Below the pieces are notes generated by a model that ran no database searches, had not been told where the DNA came from, and worked only from the letters and a program-made list of their open reading frames with translations. The position numbers and the translations under genes were made by a program. From contig NZ_JAFMSU010000001.1 of NCBI RefSeq assembly GCF_017916365.1, positions 2,137,028 through 2,201,027 on the forward strand: a stretch of DNA of 64,000 bases, given 5' to 3'. The DNA is from Rufibacter roseolus (GTDB lineage: Bacteria > Bacteroidota > Bacteroidia > Cytophagales > Hymenobacteraceae). This document shows positions 54,001-61,292 of the stretch, one piece after another; the stretch's first letter is position 1, and each line of letters begins with the position of its first letter.

Positions 54001-54182
54001 GACTCAATGATGTCTGAGTTGGCGCCGGAATAGCTCGTGCTCACCGACACAATGGCCGGGTCAATGGACGGGTATTCCCGAATCCCCAGGAACGTGTACC
54101 CAATCACCCCAAACAACATGAGGAGCAGGTTCAACACGATCGTAAAGACGGGCCGTTTTATACTTGTGGTGGATAAACTCAT
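51081..54182 (-). CDS. RND (HAE1-type) efflux pump
   Basis: 1033 residues, the length expected for the AcrB/MexB group. N-terminus MSLSTTSIKRPVFTIVLNLL, then IGYTFLGIREYPSIDPAIVS. The central membrane block has GLVVDDGIVVTENIYK with the proton-relay Asp pair, and the C-terminal half has LIGLVTKNGILIVEFANQL and RLRPILMTSLAIALGALPIA. Twelve membrane segments with two large periplasmic loops. Drug/proton antiport out of the periplasm, fed by the adaptor gene 14 bases upstream and the TolC-like duct downstream. Spectrum of substrates cannot be predicted. No local regulator gene. Confidence 0.95.
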   Translation of the reverse strand: MSLSTTSIKRPVFTIVLNLLLMLFGVIGYTFLGIREYPSIDPAIVSVSTSYSGANSDIIESQITEPLEKAINSIDGIRNISSSSNQGRSNINIEFNLEKNLEEAANDVRDKVSQAVRSLPEDIDAPPVVSKADADSEPIITMTVRSEKRDALQLSDFAENVISQRLQTIPGVSSIQIWGQKRYAMRLWLDPMKLASYGLTVADVRTALNRQNVELPTGKVSGQNTELTVRTLGNLSNEQQFNDLIISSEGETITRFSDIGHAELGPENLETKMTESGVPMVGMAIIPQPGTNYLEIAGNFYDQFDKLKKELPDDLKLDIAMDNTLFIKKSVTEVAETILISLVLVILIIYLFFRDWGIAFRPLIDIPVSLIATFFIMYLAGFSINVLTLLAIVLATGLVVDDGIVVTENIYKKVEEGMSPIEAAIKGSNEIFLAVISISITLAAVFLPVIFLEGFVGRLFREFGVVIGAAVLISAFVSLTLTPMLNAYLMKGGVHKRSKFYEWTEPFFQKMNSGYAEALTNFMKRKWLSFPIILVCLGLIALFYNILQKETAPYDDRSMLRISATAPEGASYEYMDRFMQELTAVVEDSVPEKQVNLVITSPGFGGSGSVNSGMMRLALKPQEERERSQKEIADQLSKVVRRFPEARTNVIQQPTISVNRRGGQPIQYIIQAPNFQKLQEKIPQFMEAVNNDPTFVMADVNLKFNKPEINISIDREKAQSLGVSVIDVAQTLQLSLSGQRFGYFLMNGRQYQVMGQFDRPDRNDPMDLTSLFVRSSTGQLIQLDNLVTMEERSSPPQLYHNNRYMSATVSAGLAPGKSIGDGIEAMDRIKAQVLDETFSTDLGGESRDFVESGSNTMFAFGLALLLIYLILAAQFESFIDPFIIILTVPMAVAGAMLSLWLFGQTWNIFSQIGTIMLIGLVTKNGILIVEFANQLREEGKSKMDAIIEASEARLRPILMTSLAIALGALPIALALGAAAQSRIGMGVVIVGGTIFSLVLTLFIIPAIYSMWSKERKHHPEFDHIEEYEKAVAH

Positions 54183-54196
54183 TTCTTAAGCGTTTT

Positions 54197-55303
54197 TTAT
54201 TTCTCGGTCAGGGCCACTTTCACCGGGCTTCCTGATTTCAAAGACATTACTCCGGTGGTTAACACGGTGTCACCGGCGCTCAGGCCAGATGTCACCAGCA
54301 GGTCTTTCTCGGTGCGGGTGCTGGTCTCAATCATCACTTCCTTGGCTTTACCGTTCTGGGAGATGAACACTTTTTTACCGTTCTGCACCGGAACCACGGC
54401 TTGCGTTGGAATCAGGAGGGCGTCTGGTATAACCGTGAGCGGCAGCTGAATGTTTGCGAAAGAGCCTGGTAACAAGGCACCGTTGGGGTTGTTGGCCCGG
54501 GCCCGCAGTTGCAGGGTACGGGTGGCGGCTTCAATGCTGGGCTCAATGGCGTACACCTTTGCCGTGTATTTCTCCGGTGAACCAGCCACCGTGAAGGTCA
54601 GCTCTGTGTTTTGCTTTACCTGACCAGCGTATTTCTCCGGTACCGCAAAGGTGATCTTGATGGGGTTGATGTTCACCAGGTTGGTTACCACCGTCTCAGG
54701 AGACAGGAAGCTACCCACTGAAACGGCTCTTAAACCCACTTTGCCAGAAAACGGCGCTGTGATGGAGGTTTTGGCTAGCTGTGCGCGTACCAGTTGGATC
54801 TGGGCCTGGGCGGTCTTCAGTTCGGCGCGGGCCACGTCATATTCCTCCCGGCTGATGGCTTCTTTCTCCAGCAAAAGGCGGGCGCGTCTTTCGTTCTCGG
54901 CGGCCAGCGTTTGGCGGGTCTGGGCCTGGGCCAATTGGGCGCGCAATTCAGAGTCGTCTATCTTCACCAGGACCTGGCCTTTGCTTACGTTGCTGCCTTC
55001 CTGGAAAAAGATGCCGCGAACCAGCCCGGAAACTTGGCCTCTTACTTCTACCTGCTCGTTGGCTTCAATGGAACCGGTCACGGAAAGCGAGTTGGCAAAC
55101 TCCTGCGGGGTGGCTACTACGCCACTTACGCGCATGGCCGGGGCGCCTTTGCCTCCGGGGCCACCTGGTCCGCCCGGACCTCTGCCGCCTCCGCCACCCG
55201 GGCCACCGGCACCAGCCTCGGCTTTGTTGCTTGATATGCGGTAATACACTAAAGCCCCGAAACCAAGGATAAGCAGTGCATAGACAATGTGTTTTATTTT
55301 CAT
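54197..55303 (-). CDS. RND periplasmic adaptor (membrane fusion protein)
   Basis: 368 residues. N-terminal membrane anchor (KHIVYALLILGFGALVYY), then a Gly/Pro-rich linker at about 33-55 (GAGGPGGGGGRGPGGPGG) unusual in length for this family. The lipoyl-like/hairpin/beta-barrel core follows: VEVRGQVSGLVRGIFFQEGS, a coiled-coil hairpin from about 115 to 165 (QLAQAQTRQTLAAENERRAR), and ITAPFSGKVGLRAVSVGSFL. It links the pump to the TolC duct. First gene of the operon; the leader 55304-55700 must hold its promoter. Confidence 0.93.
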   Translation of the reverse strand: MKIKHIVYALLILGFGALVYYRISSNKAEAGAGGPGGGGGRGPGGPGGPGGKGAPAMRVSGVVATPQEFANSLSVTGSIEANEQVEVRGQVSGLVRGIFFQEGSNVSKGQVLVKIDDSELRAQLAQAQTRQTLAAENERRARLLLEKEAISREEYDVARAELKTAQAQIQLVRAQLAKTSITAPFSGKVGLRAVSVGSFLSPETVVTNLVNINPIKITFAVPEKYAGQVKQNTELTFTVAGSPEKYTAKVYAIEPSIEAATRTLQLRARANNPNGALLPGSFANIQLPLTVIPDALLIPTQAVVPVQNGKKVFISQNGKAKEVMIETSTRTEKDLLVTSGLSAGDTVLTTGVMSLKSGSPVKVALTEK

Positions 55304-55705
55304 AGAATTGGTGGTACTAGACTCTCTCGTTTGTAATTAAACAGGTGGATACTATGGTTTTGTTTTACGTCAGGAACCAGTTTTAGCCACAGGTAAGATA
55401 TTGATAACCTTAAGCTATAGCCGGTAGGTTCCGCTGGCCTGAAAGAAGTGACCGGGCAACCTGACCATGGCGCTTCTATTCTTCTTCGGTTCTGCCGGAA
55501 ATGGTTATTAGTTGGGCGCGAGGGCTGCGGTTGCAGAGGATTGAGGTTTACCGGGCGGTAAATTGCCAGCAGGCTGGACTTTCAATGGGCAGAGGGGTGT
55601 ATGGGTCATTCCGGGTTCAGGTTTGGGGGATGGTATAAATGGCAATTAGCCGCCGGGCCAGAGGCAAAGTCTCTTGGCCTACCGGGCGGCAGGTAAATTT
55701 ATCGC
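55304..55705. other. Divergent leader of the RND operon
   Basis: No gene recognised. The minus-strand promoter of the efflux operon must lie here, most likely in the T-rich stretch at 55320-55400, though no clear box was assigned. Two palindrome-family copies follow at its right edge. Confidence 0.5.
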
Positions 55706-55741
55706 GTTTTTTGGCTATTTTTAGAAATTAGACCTAAAAAC
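55706..55741 (+). repeat. Dispersed palindrome copy
   Basis: GTTTTTTGGCTATTTTT faces AAATTAGACCTAAAAAC. Part of a tandem pair in the leader of the alkyltransferase-like gene. Confidence 0.6.
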
Positions 55742-55784
55742 AAGGGGAAGGTTTAAAAGAGTGGCAGAAAAAAATAGGCAATTG

Positions 55785-55825
55785 CGTTTTAGGCCCGTTT
55801 CTTTCAAACCATCCCTTAAATGAAT
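55785..55825 (+). repeat. Dispersed palindrome, degenerate copy
   Basis: TTTTAGGCCCGTTTC then CAAACCATCCCTTAAA, ending six bases before the start codon of the next gene. Here it would fold in the 5' leader rather than end a transcript. Confidence 0.5.
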
Positions 55826-55830
55826 GCTTT

Positions 55831-56181
55831 ATGCCTAAAACAGATGCCTCAGAGAAGAGGACTAACTTTTTCCAGGATGTCTACGAAGTGGTGAAACTGA
55901 TTCCGCCGGGGCGGGTGACTTCTTACGGGGCCATCGCGTCTTACCTGGGCGCGAAGGGCTCGGCCCGCATGGTGGGCTGGGCGCTCATCGCCTCGCATTC
56001 GCAGCACGGCATCCCGGCGTACCGCGTGGTCAACCGCAACGGCATGCTCACGGGCAAACAGCATTTTGAGTCTTTTGACGCCATGCAGGCGCACCTGGAA
56101 AGCGAGGGAATCAAGATCAAAGATGACCAGGTGCAGGATTTTGACAAGCTTTTCTGGGACCCGGCCAAAGAGTTGCTGTAA
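55831..56181 (+). CDS. Alkyltransferase-like protein (ATL, MGMT family)
   Basis: 116 residues, the size of a free MGMT C-terminal domain. FFQDVYEVVKLIPPGRVTSYG and SARMVGWALIA are the winged-helix DNA-binding motifs. The active-site PCHRVV of real O6-alkylguanine transferases is PAYRVV here, with Ala63 and Tyr64 in place of Cys and His. It therefore cannot accept alkyl groups and should act as an ATL, which binds O6-alkylguanine and flags it for nucleotide-excision repair. The next gene starts 4 bases after the stop codon, so the pair is co-transcribed. Confidence 0.9.
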   Translation: MPKTDASEKRTNFFQDVYEVVKLIPPGRVTSYGAIASYLGAKGSARMVGWALIASHSQHGIPAYRVVNRNGMLTGKQHFESFDAMQAHLESEGIKIKDDQVQDFDKLFWDPAKELL

Positions 56182-56185
56182 TACC

Positions 56186-57229
56186 ATGGGCCAAACTGCA
56201 GACCCCAACCATATCTCCAAAAAGAAGCAGTACTACCCGGTCACGGAGCAGCTGGCCCGGTACCTGCGCGAGTATGATCGGGCGGCCCCGCTGCCCATCA
56301 CCTACCAGGACCTGCTCCACTTCACAGATGCCTACCCGTTTTATGACCGCTACGGCCACGATACGCTTTGGCAGACGGTGGTGTATGACCAGGGCCAGAT
56401 GCACGAAATCTACGAAGGGCTCACGCGCATTTACGTGCAGCTGAAAAGTGGCGGGAACGAGAGCCTCATGGAGCAGCTTTCCGTGCAGCGGGTGGATTAC
56501 TGCACCTTCGGAAATTCTAATCCCTTCCGCATCCGGATCGTGAACCTGCTCAATGACAACTATGACTATTTCTACTTCAAGAAAGCCGATGCCTCGCGCA
56601 TCTACGGTCTGGAGCTGGAGCACGTGCTGTCGCCTAACCGCATCAATTACCTGGTGCACGGCGGATCGCTCATAGAAGAGCACATTGCGGGCATCCCCGG
56701 CGATGAGTTCATCAAACATTATCTCAGCCGCCCCAACCTGAACAAGGTGCGCCTGGCAAAGGAGTTCGTGAAGTTCAACGAGCGCTGCTTTGCCCTGCTC
56801 CTGGGCGACATGCGCTCCTATAACTATGTGGTGGCCGTCACCCCCGATTTTGAGGAGGAGCAGTACCGCGTGCGGCCCATCGATTTTGACCAGCAGACCT
56901 ACGAGGGGCGCAAGACCATGTACCTGCCCCAGTACTTCAAAGACAACAACCCCATTGTGGCGCTCTGCATGCAGTGGCTCCAGCCCGAGACCATGAAGCA
57001 ATACCAGAACGAGGAACGCACCCTGCTCTTCCGGCGCATCCGGGCGGCCCGCTACCGCCTCAAGGACCTGATTGACTGCATGCGGCAAGACACCATCTCC
57101 ACCCCCGAGAAAATAAAGCAACTGAGGGAGGAACTGGCCCGCCACCATGGTCTGGATGAGTTTCTGCTTTGCCGCTCCATGGGTGATATTGTGCGTCTGC
57201 AGTTGAAACTGATGGTTCGGCATTTATAA
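56186..57229 (+). CDS. Conserved hypothetical protein co-transcribed with ATL
   Basis: 347 residues. The ATG at 56186 is chosen, 4 bases past the ATL stop codon; the longer frame would overlap that gene. No signal peptide or membrane segment. The sequence is rich in Tyr, Asp and Arg, with YPFYDRYGHDTLWQTVVYDQ, LNDNYDYFYFKKADASRIYG, GLELEHVLSPNRINYLVHGG, VRPIDFDQQTYEGRKTMYLP and a C-terminal helix. HVLSPNRINYLVHGG and PIDFDQQ recall nucleotide- or kinase-like folds, but no family can be named. Its coupling to ATL suggests a role in DNA damage handling. This is inference from position. Confidence 0.75.
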   Translation: MGQTADPNHISKKKQYYPVTEQLARYLREYDRAAPLPITYQDLLHFTDAYPFYDRYGHDTLWQTVVYDQGQMHEIYEGLTRIYVQLKSGGNESLMEQLSVQRVDYCTFGNSNPFRIRIVNLLNDNYDYFYFKKADASRIYGLELEHVLSPNRINYLVHGGSLIEEHIAGIPGDEFIKHYLSRPNLNKVRLAKEFVKFNERCFALLLGDMRSYNYVVAVTPDFEEEQYRVRPIDFDQQTYEGRKTMYLPQYFKDNNPIVALCMQWLQPETMKQYQNEERTLLFRRIRAARYRLKDLIDCMRQDTISTPEKIKQLREELARHHGLDEFLLCRSMGDIVRLQLKLMVRHL

Positions 57230-57239
57230 TTTCGCTTTC

Positions 57240-57266
57240 TTTCCTAAAAATCAGCCCTAAAACGGT
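57240..57266 (+). repeat. Half copy of the dispersed palindrome
   Basis: TTCCTAAAAATCAGCCCTAA and AACGG match the right half of the family; the left half is missing. Between the hypothetical and the BrkB-like gene. Confidence 0.45.
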
Positions 57267-57286
57267 TCTTTCCGTATTGGGGCGAG

Positions 57287-58225
57287 ATGATTGCTCTTAT
57301 GCCTACCCAACTAGTGTCCAAAGTGCAGCCCCTGCTGCGGATTTTCAGTGATGCCCTGGCGCATTTCCGGCAGAATGATCCACTGCGGCTGGCCTCCTCA
57401 GTGGCATTCTTTACTTTGTTCGCGCTGCCGCCCACCCTTATTCTGGTCATTTCGCTGCTTGGCGTTCTGTTCAACGATGCCCTCATTACCGGGGAGCTTT
57501 TTGAGAAACTGCGCGGTGTGGTAGGCGAGGACGTGGCCGGGCAGATTGAGCTTATCTTGACCAACTTCCTGGATCTGCAGGGGAACGGCTGGGCCGCCGC
57601 GCTAAGCTTCCTTTTCCTGACCTTTGTGTCTACCACCTTGTTCACCGTGGTGCAGAACTCCATCAACCAGCTCTGGAACATCAAAGTGCGGGGGCACCAG
57701 CATCTTAGGGGGGCTTTGCGCAACCGGTTCAGGGCACTGCTCATCATTCTCTCCAGCGGCATTTTGTTCCTGGCGGTGCTGGTGATAGACGCCTCGGTGG
57801 CTTTTGTCAATGACAATTATGTGCTGGTAGACGAGCAGTTTCAGTTACAGCTCATTCAGGTACTCAACCGCATCTTGGGGTTGGTGGTGGAGACCGCCTG
57901 GTTTGCCATCATTTTCCGGTTTCTGCCCTTTGCGCACATGCCTACCAGGGCAGTTTGGGTAGGGGCAGCTGTGACGGCTTTCCTTTTCCTCTTGGGCAAG
58001 ATGGTGCTGGCCCGGTTCCTGGTGAACAGTGGATTGGGTTCTATCTATGCCACCTCCGGCTCCATTGTGGTGCTGCTGCTGTTTATTTTCTACTCAGCCA
58101 TGATCTTCTTCTATGGGGCCTGTTTTACGTTGGTGTACGCCCGTTACCGGCATCTGCCCCTGCACCCCAAGTCCTTCGCCACCTTCTATGAGTGGCGCGA
58201 AACAGACCATTCTCCTTTGGAATAG
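57287..58225 (+). CDS. YihY/BrkB family membrane protein
   Basis: 312 residues. Six membrane segments and the family motif RLASSVAFFTLFALPPTLIL near residue 35, then FLTFVSTTLFTVVQNSINQLWNI near 125-145, and GSIYATSGSIVVLLLFIFY near 250. The family was once taken for ribonuclease BN but is an inner-membrane protein of uncertain, perhaps transport, function. Start ATG at 57287; a second ATG five codons later is possible. Palindrome-like text follows the stop codon. Confidence 0.9.
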   Translation: MIALMPTQLVSKVQPLLRIFSDALAHFRQNDPLRLASSVAFFTLFALPPTLILVISLLGVLFNDALITGELFEKLRGVVGEDVAGQIELILTNFLDLQGNGWAAALSFLFLTFVSTTLFTVVQNSINQLWNIKVRGHQHLRGALRNRFRALLIILSSGILFLAVLVIDASVAFVNDNYVLVDEQFQLQLIQVLNRILGLVVETAWFAIIFRFLPFAHMPTRAVWVGAAVTAFLFLLGKMVLARFLVNSGLGSIYATSGSIVVLLLFIFYSAMIFFYGACFTLVYARYRHLPLHPKSFATFYEWRETDHSPLE

Positions 58226-58265
58226 CCTGTTTAAAGGCTGATTTTCTAAAAACGATGCATAAAGG
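58226..58265 (+). repeat. Dispersed palindrome, degenerate copy
   Basis: CTGTTTAAAGGCTGATTTTC then AAAAACGATGCATAAAGG, directly after the BrkB-like stop codon. Confidence 0.5.
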
Positions 58266-58459
58266 TTTCTTGCTTTAAAAAGAAGTTTGATCGGGCTCAC
58301 CTAACGGATAACCAAGGCTTTTCTTCGCTTTTTTGGTTTTACACCAAGTAAAGATTTACAAGCGTTTGTTTGATTTGCTTGCTTTAAGCGTTCAGGGGTT
58401 TTAAATTGCTTATCAGTTAAGAAGCATCTAAGCCAACTGATTGTAAGTCAAACCTATTT

Positions 58460-60553
58460 ATGAAGAAAAGTAATTTATTCTGGCTGGCCTCTGCCTTGAG
58501 CGGGGTAGTGGCAGTAGGCTGTTCCAAGCCTGCCGTGCAGCAGACAACCACCGCTGCTCCTGCGGCGGTAAGTCAGGCCGAGGAGCCGACGGTGAAGGGC
58601 GTGGGCTTGAATATGGCCAACCTGGACCGCAGCGTGTCGCCGTGCGAGGACTTCAACCGTTTCGCCAACGGCGGATGGATGAAAAACAACCCAATTCCTG
58701 CCTCTGAGAGCGGCTGGGGCAGCTTCAACGAGCTGGCCGACCAAAACAACGCCACCCTTCGGGCCGTGGTGGATGCCGCGGTAAAACAAACCAACGCCAC
58801 CAAAGGCACTTCCACCCAACTGGTAGGTGATTTCTATGCCGCCGGCATGGACTCTGCCGCCATTGAGCGCGCGGGACTTACCCCTTTGAAACCGGAACTG
58901 GACAGAATCAACGCCATCAAAGACCGCAACAGCCTGCTGAGCATCATGGCGCGCATGAGAGTGCTGGGTCGTGGTGGGGTGTTCGGGTTCTACGTGGGCC
59001 AGGACGATAAAATCAGCACGCAGTACATCGTGAACATCAACCAGAGCGGCCTTGGGCTGCCGGACCGCGATTACTACACCAAAACCGATGCCCGTTCCCA
59101 GAGCATCAAAGCCCAGTACCTGAAGCACGTGACCAACATGTTCCAGCTTCTGGGCGACAATGAGGCTACTGCCCGTAAGAACGCCGCCAAAGTGGTAGAG
59201 TTGGAAACCCGCCTGGCCAACGCCTCCATGACCCGGGTGCAGCAGCGCGATCCGCATGCCACCTACAACAAAATGTCTGTAGCCGATCTGCAGAAACTGG
59301 CGCCCAACTTCAACTGGCCTACCATGTTCAAGAACATGAACGTGACTGGCGTGAAAGAAGTCATTGTAGGGCAGCCTGCTTTCCTGAAAGAAGCCAACGC
59401 CATGCTGGCCCAAGTACCGGTTTCTGACTGGAAAACCTACCTGCGCTGGCACCTGGCCCGTACCTCCGCGGCTTACCTGCCGAAGGCCTTCGTGCAGGAA
59501 AGCTTCAACTTCAACGCCAAATTCCTAAGCGGCGCCAAAGAAATGCAGCCGCGCTGGAAGCGGGTTCTGCGCATGACCGATGCCACCATCGGTGAGGCCC
59601 TGGGCCAGGAGTACGTTGACAAAGCCTTCTCGCCGCAGGCCAAAGCCAAAGCGCTGGAGATGGTTAGCAACCTTCAGGCCGCTTTCCGGGAGCACGTGAA
59701 GAACCTGGACTGGATGAGCGAAACCACCAAGCAGCAGGCGCTGGGCAAACTGAATGCCTTCGCAGTGAAAATCGGTTATCCAGAGAAATGGGAAACCTAC
59801 ACCGGCCTTACCGTGAGCCGCAACTCTTACCTGCAGAACGTACTGCAGGCTTCTGAGTGGGGCTTCAGAGACAACGTGAGCAAACTGGGCAAACCCGTGG
59901 ACCGCACCGAGTGGGGTATGACACCGCCAACCGTGAACGCCTACTACAACCCAAGCATGAACGAGATTGTGTTCCCCGCCGGGATTCTGCAGCCTCCGTT
60001 CTTTGACCCTAACGCTGATGATGCCGTGAACTACGGTGGAATGGGCGCAGTAATCGGTCACGAACTGACCCACGGTTTTGACGACCAGGGCAGCCAGTAC
60101 GACCCGGAAGGAAACCTGCGTGACTGGTGGACCGCTGAGGACAAAGCCAAGTTCAAAGAGCGCACCGATCTGGTAGACCGCCAGTACAGCGCCATGCAAC
60201 CTTTGGACAGCGTGTTTGTAAACGGTAAACTGACCATGGGCGAGAACATCGCCGATATCGGGGGCTTGAACATCGCCTTCACTGCCCTGCAGAAAGCCAT
60301 CGCCGGCAAGAACGTAGGCAAGATTGACGGTTTCACACCAGAGCAGCGTTTCTTCCTGGCTTGGGCCCAGATCTGGCGCAACAACTCTACCCCAGCCGCC
60401 CTTCGCCAGCAAGTACAAACCGACCCGCACTCTCCGGCCCAATTCCGGATCAACGGCCCGTTGTCTAACATGCCGCAGTTCTACAAAGCCTTCAACTGCG
60501 GCCCAGGCAACAAAATGTACCGCCCAGACGCCGAACGCGTGAATATCTGGTAA
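58460..60553 (+). CDS. M13 family zinc metallopeptidase (PepO/neprilysin-like)
   Basis: 697 residues. Signal peptide with lipobox VAVGC near residue 20, so it is a lipoprotein. The N-terminal domain of M13 (about 45-430: PCEDFNRFANGGWMKNNPIP) leads to the catalytic domain. The zinc site is HELTH at His534-His538 with Glu535, and the third ligand is Glu595 in GENIADIGG. NAYYNPSMNEIVFPAGILQP and the end YRPDAERVNIW are family hallmarks. Acts on peptides outside the cytoplasm. It is a single gene with an A+T-rich leader and its own terminator at 60589. Confidence 0.95.
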   Translation: MKKSNLFWLASALSGVVAVGCSKPAVQQTTTAAPAAVSQAEEPTVKGVGLNMANLDRSVSPCEDFNRFANGGWMKNNPIPASESGWGSFNELADQNNATLRAVVDAAVKQTNATKGTSTQLVGDFYAAGMDSAAIERAGLTPLKPELDRINAIKDRNSLLSIMARMRVLGRGGVFGFYVGQDDKISTQYIVNINQSGLGLPDRDYYTKTDARSQSIKAQYLKHVTNMFQLLGDNEATARKNAAKVVELETRLANASMTRVQQRDPHATYNKMSVADLQKLAPNFNWPTMFKNMNVTGVKEVIVGQPAFLKEANAMLAQVPVSDWKTYLRWHLARTSAAYLPKAFVQESFNFNAKFLSGAKEMQPRWKRVLRMTDATIGEALGQEYVDKAFSPQAKAKALEMVSNLQAAFREHVKNLDWMSETTKQQALGKLNAFAVKIGYPEKWETYTGLTVSRNSYLQNVLQASEWGFRDNVSKLGKPVDRTEWGMTPPTVNAYYNPSMNEIVFPAGILQPPFFDPNADDAVNYGGMGAVIGHELTHGFDDQGSQYDPEGNLRDWWTAEDKAKFKERTDLVDRQYSAMQPLDSVFVNGKLTMGENIADIGGLNIAFTALQKAIAGKNVGKIDGFTPEQRFFLAWAQIWRNNSTPAALRQQVQTDPHSPAQFRINGPLSNMPQFYKAFNCGPGNKMYRPDAERVNIW

Positions 60554-60588
60554 TCTCAATTTATAGGCCATTTTAGTCAAAACAAAAC

Positions 60589-60620
60589 AAAAACGCACCT
60601 CATGGCTGAGGTGCGTTTTT
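60589..60620 (+). terminator. Rho-independent terminator
   Basis: ACGCACCTCA (60593-60602) and TGAGGTGCGT (60607-60616) around TGGC, with A-run before and T-run after. 36 bases past the M13 stop codon. The degenerate palindrome text at 60560-60586 lies just before it. Confidence 0.92.
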
Positions 60621-60654
60621 GCTTTATTTAAATTACAATTCCCCCGATTAATAG

Positions 60655-61225
60655 GCTAGAAGATGAATTGAAGAGCCACAACCATCTGCTTCTTGCGGCA
60701 GGCTGGGGTGAAGGCCTACAGTGAGGCCGAGAACCGGGCTGACGCAACGAGGAACGTGCCAAGCAGTAGTGGCCTGCGTCTACTATGCAACAGAGGACGG
60801 CGGCAGGGTGGTACGTTGATTGAAGCCTCACTGTCCGAGCGTCAGCGAGTTTGAGACTTCTTGATTCTTTTGGTTACTTTTCTCATCAAGGAGAAAAGTG
60901 ACAAACCTCCAAACGGAGGAACAAGCGCTGGAAGCTGAGCAAGAAGGAAGTGGGAGGTAGCTGCATTTAGTGAATTGAAGGGTAGTATATCGCCGTTTTT
61001 GGTGAGAACACCAACAGCGGGGATATATTTCAAACAGGAACCTCTTCCAATTCGCCAATCAGGAGATTGGCTGTCCGGGAAGTGCGGAGAGCGCTGCCGC
61101 TAACTCTCCGCACAACGCAGGGATATGAGGCTAGCGCCTCACTGCAGTTGCAAACTGCAGGCCATGGTAGGTCCAAGTCACAGACTTGAACCAGGGAGAA
61201 AAAGAGAACCTTCGTCACGCATTAT
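60655..61225. repeat. Composite string of short hairpins
   Basis: Non-coding, about 570 bases. At least eight perfect small stems follow one another: ACTTTTCTC/GAGAAAAGT (60876-60899), CCTCC/GGAGG (60906-60919), a member of the second palindrome family (60993-61020), GCCAATC/GATTGGC (61054-61071), a 10-base stem at 61082-61113, GAGGC/GCCTC (61127-61140), CTGCAGTT/AACTGCAG (61142-61160) and CAAGTC/GACTTG (61174-61188). Loops are mostly 3-6 bases. Open frames on the minus strand are low in coding character. It looks like an assembled intergenic repeat of the kind dispersed in related genomes, or a structured RNA. Confidence 0.6.
60993..61020. repeat. Second palindrome family copy
   Basis: CCGTTTTTGGTG (60993-61004) and CACCAACAGCGG (61009-61020) around AGAA; like 48598-48627, flanked by GTATAT and ATAT. 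Confidence 0.7.
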
Positions 61226-61241
61226 TCCCGAACCAAACGAA

Positions 61242-61270
61242 AAACGCACCTTTTCTGAAGGTGCGTTTTA
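61242..61270. terminator. Bidirectional terminator
   Basis: AAAACGCACCTT (61242-61253) pairs with AAGGTGCGTTTT (61259-61270) around TTCTG. It ends the minus-strand cyclophilin gene and closes the hairpin string from the other side. Its arms share ACGCACCT with the terminator at 60589, about 650 bases away. Confidence 0.88.
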
Positions 61271-61292
61271 AAGTAAAAAATTAAATTAAAAG

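Noticed and set aside
60828-61218. Minus-strand open frames of 60-76 codons in the hairpin string
   Set aside because: They cross multiple perfect hairpins, overlap in different frames and lack any domain or signal pattern; treated as non-coding.
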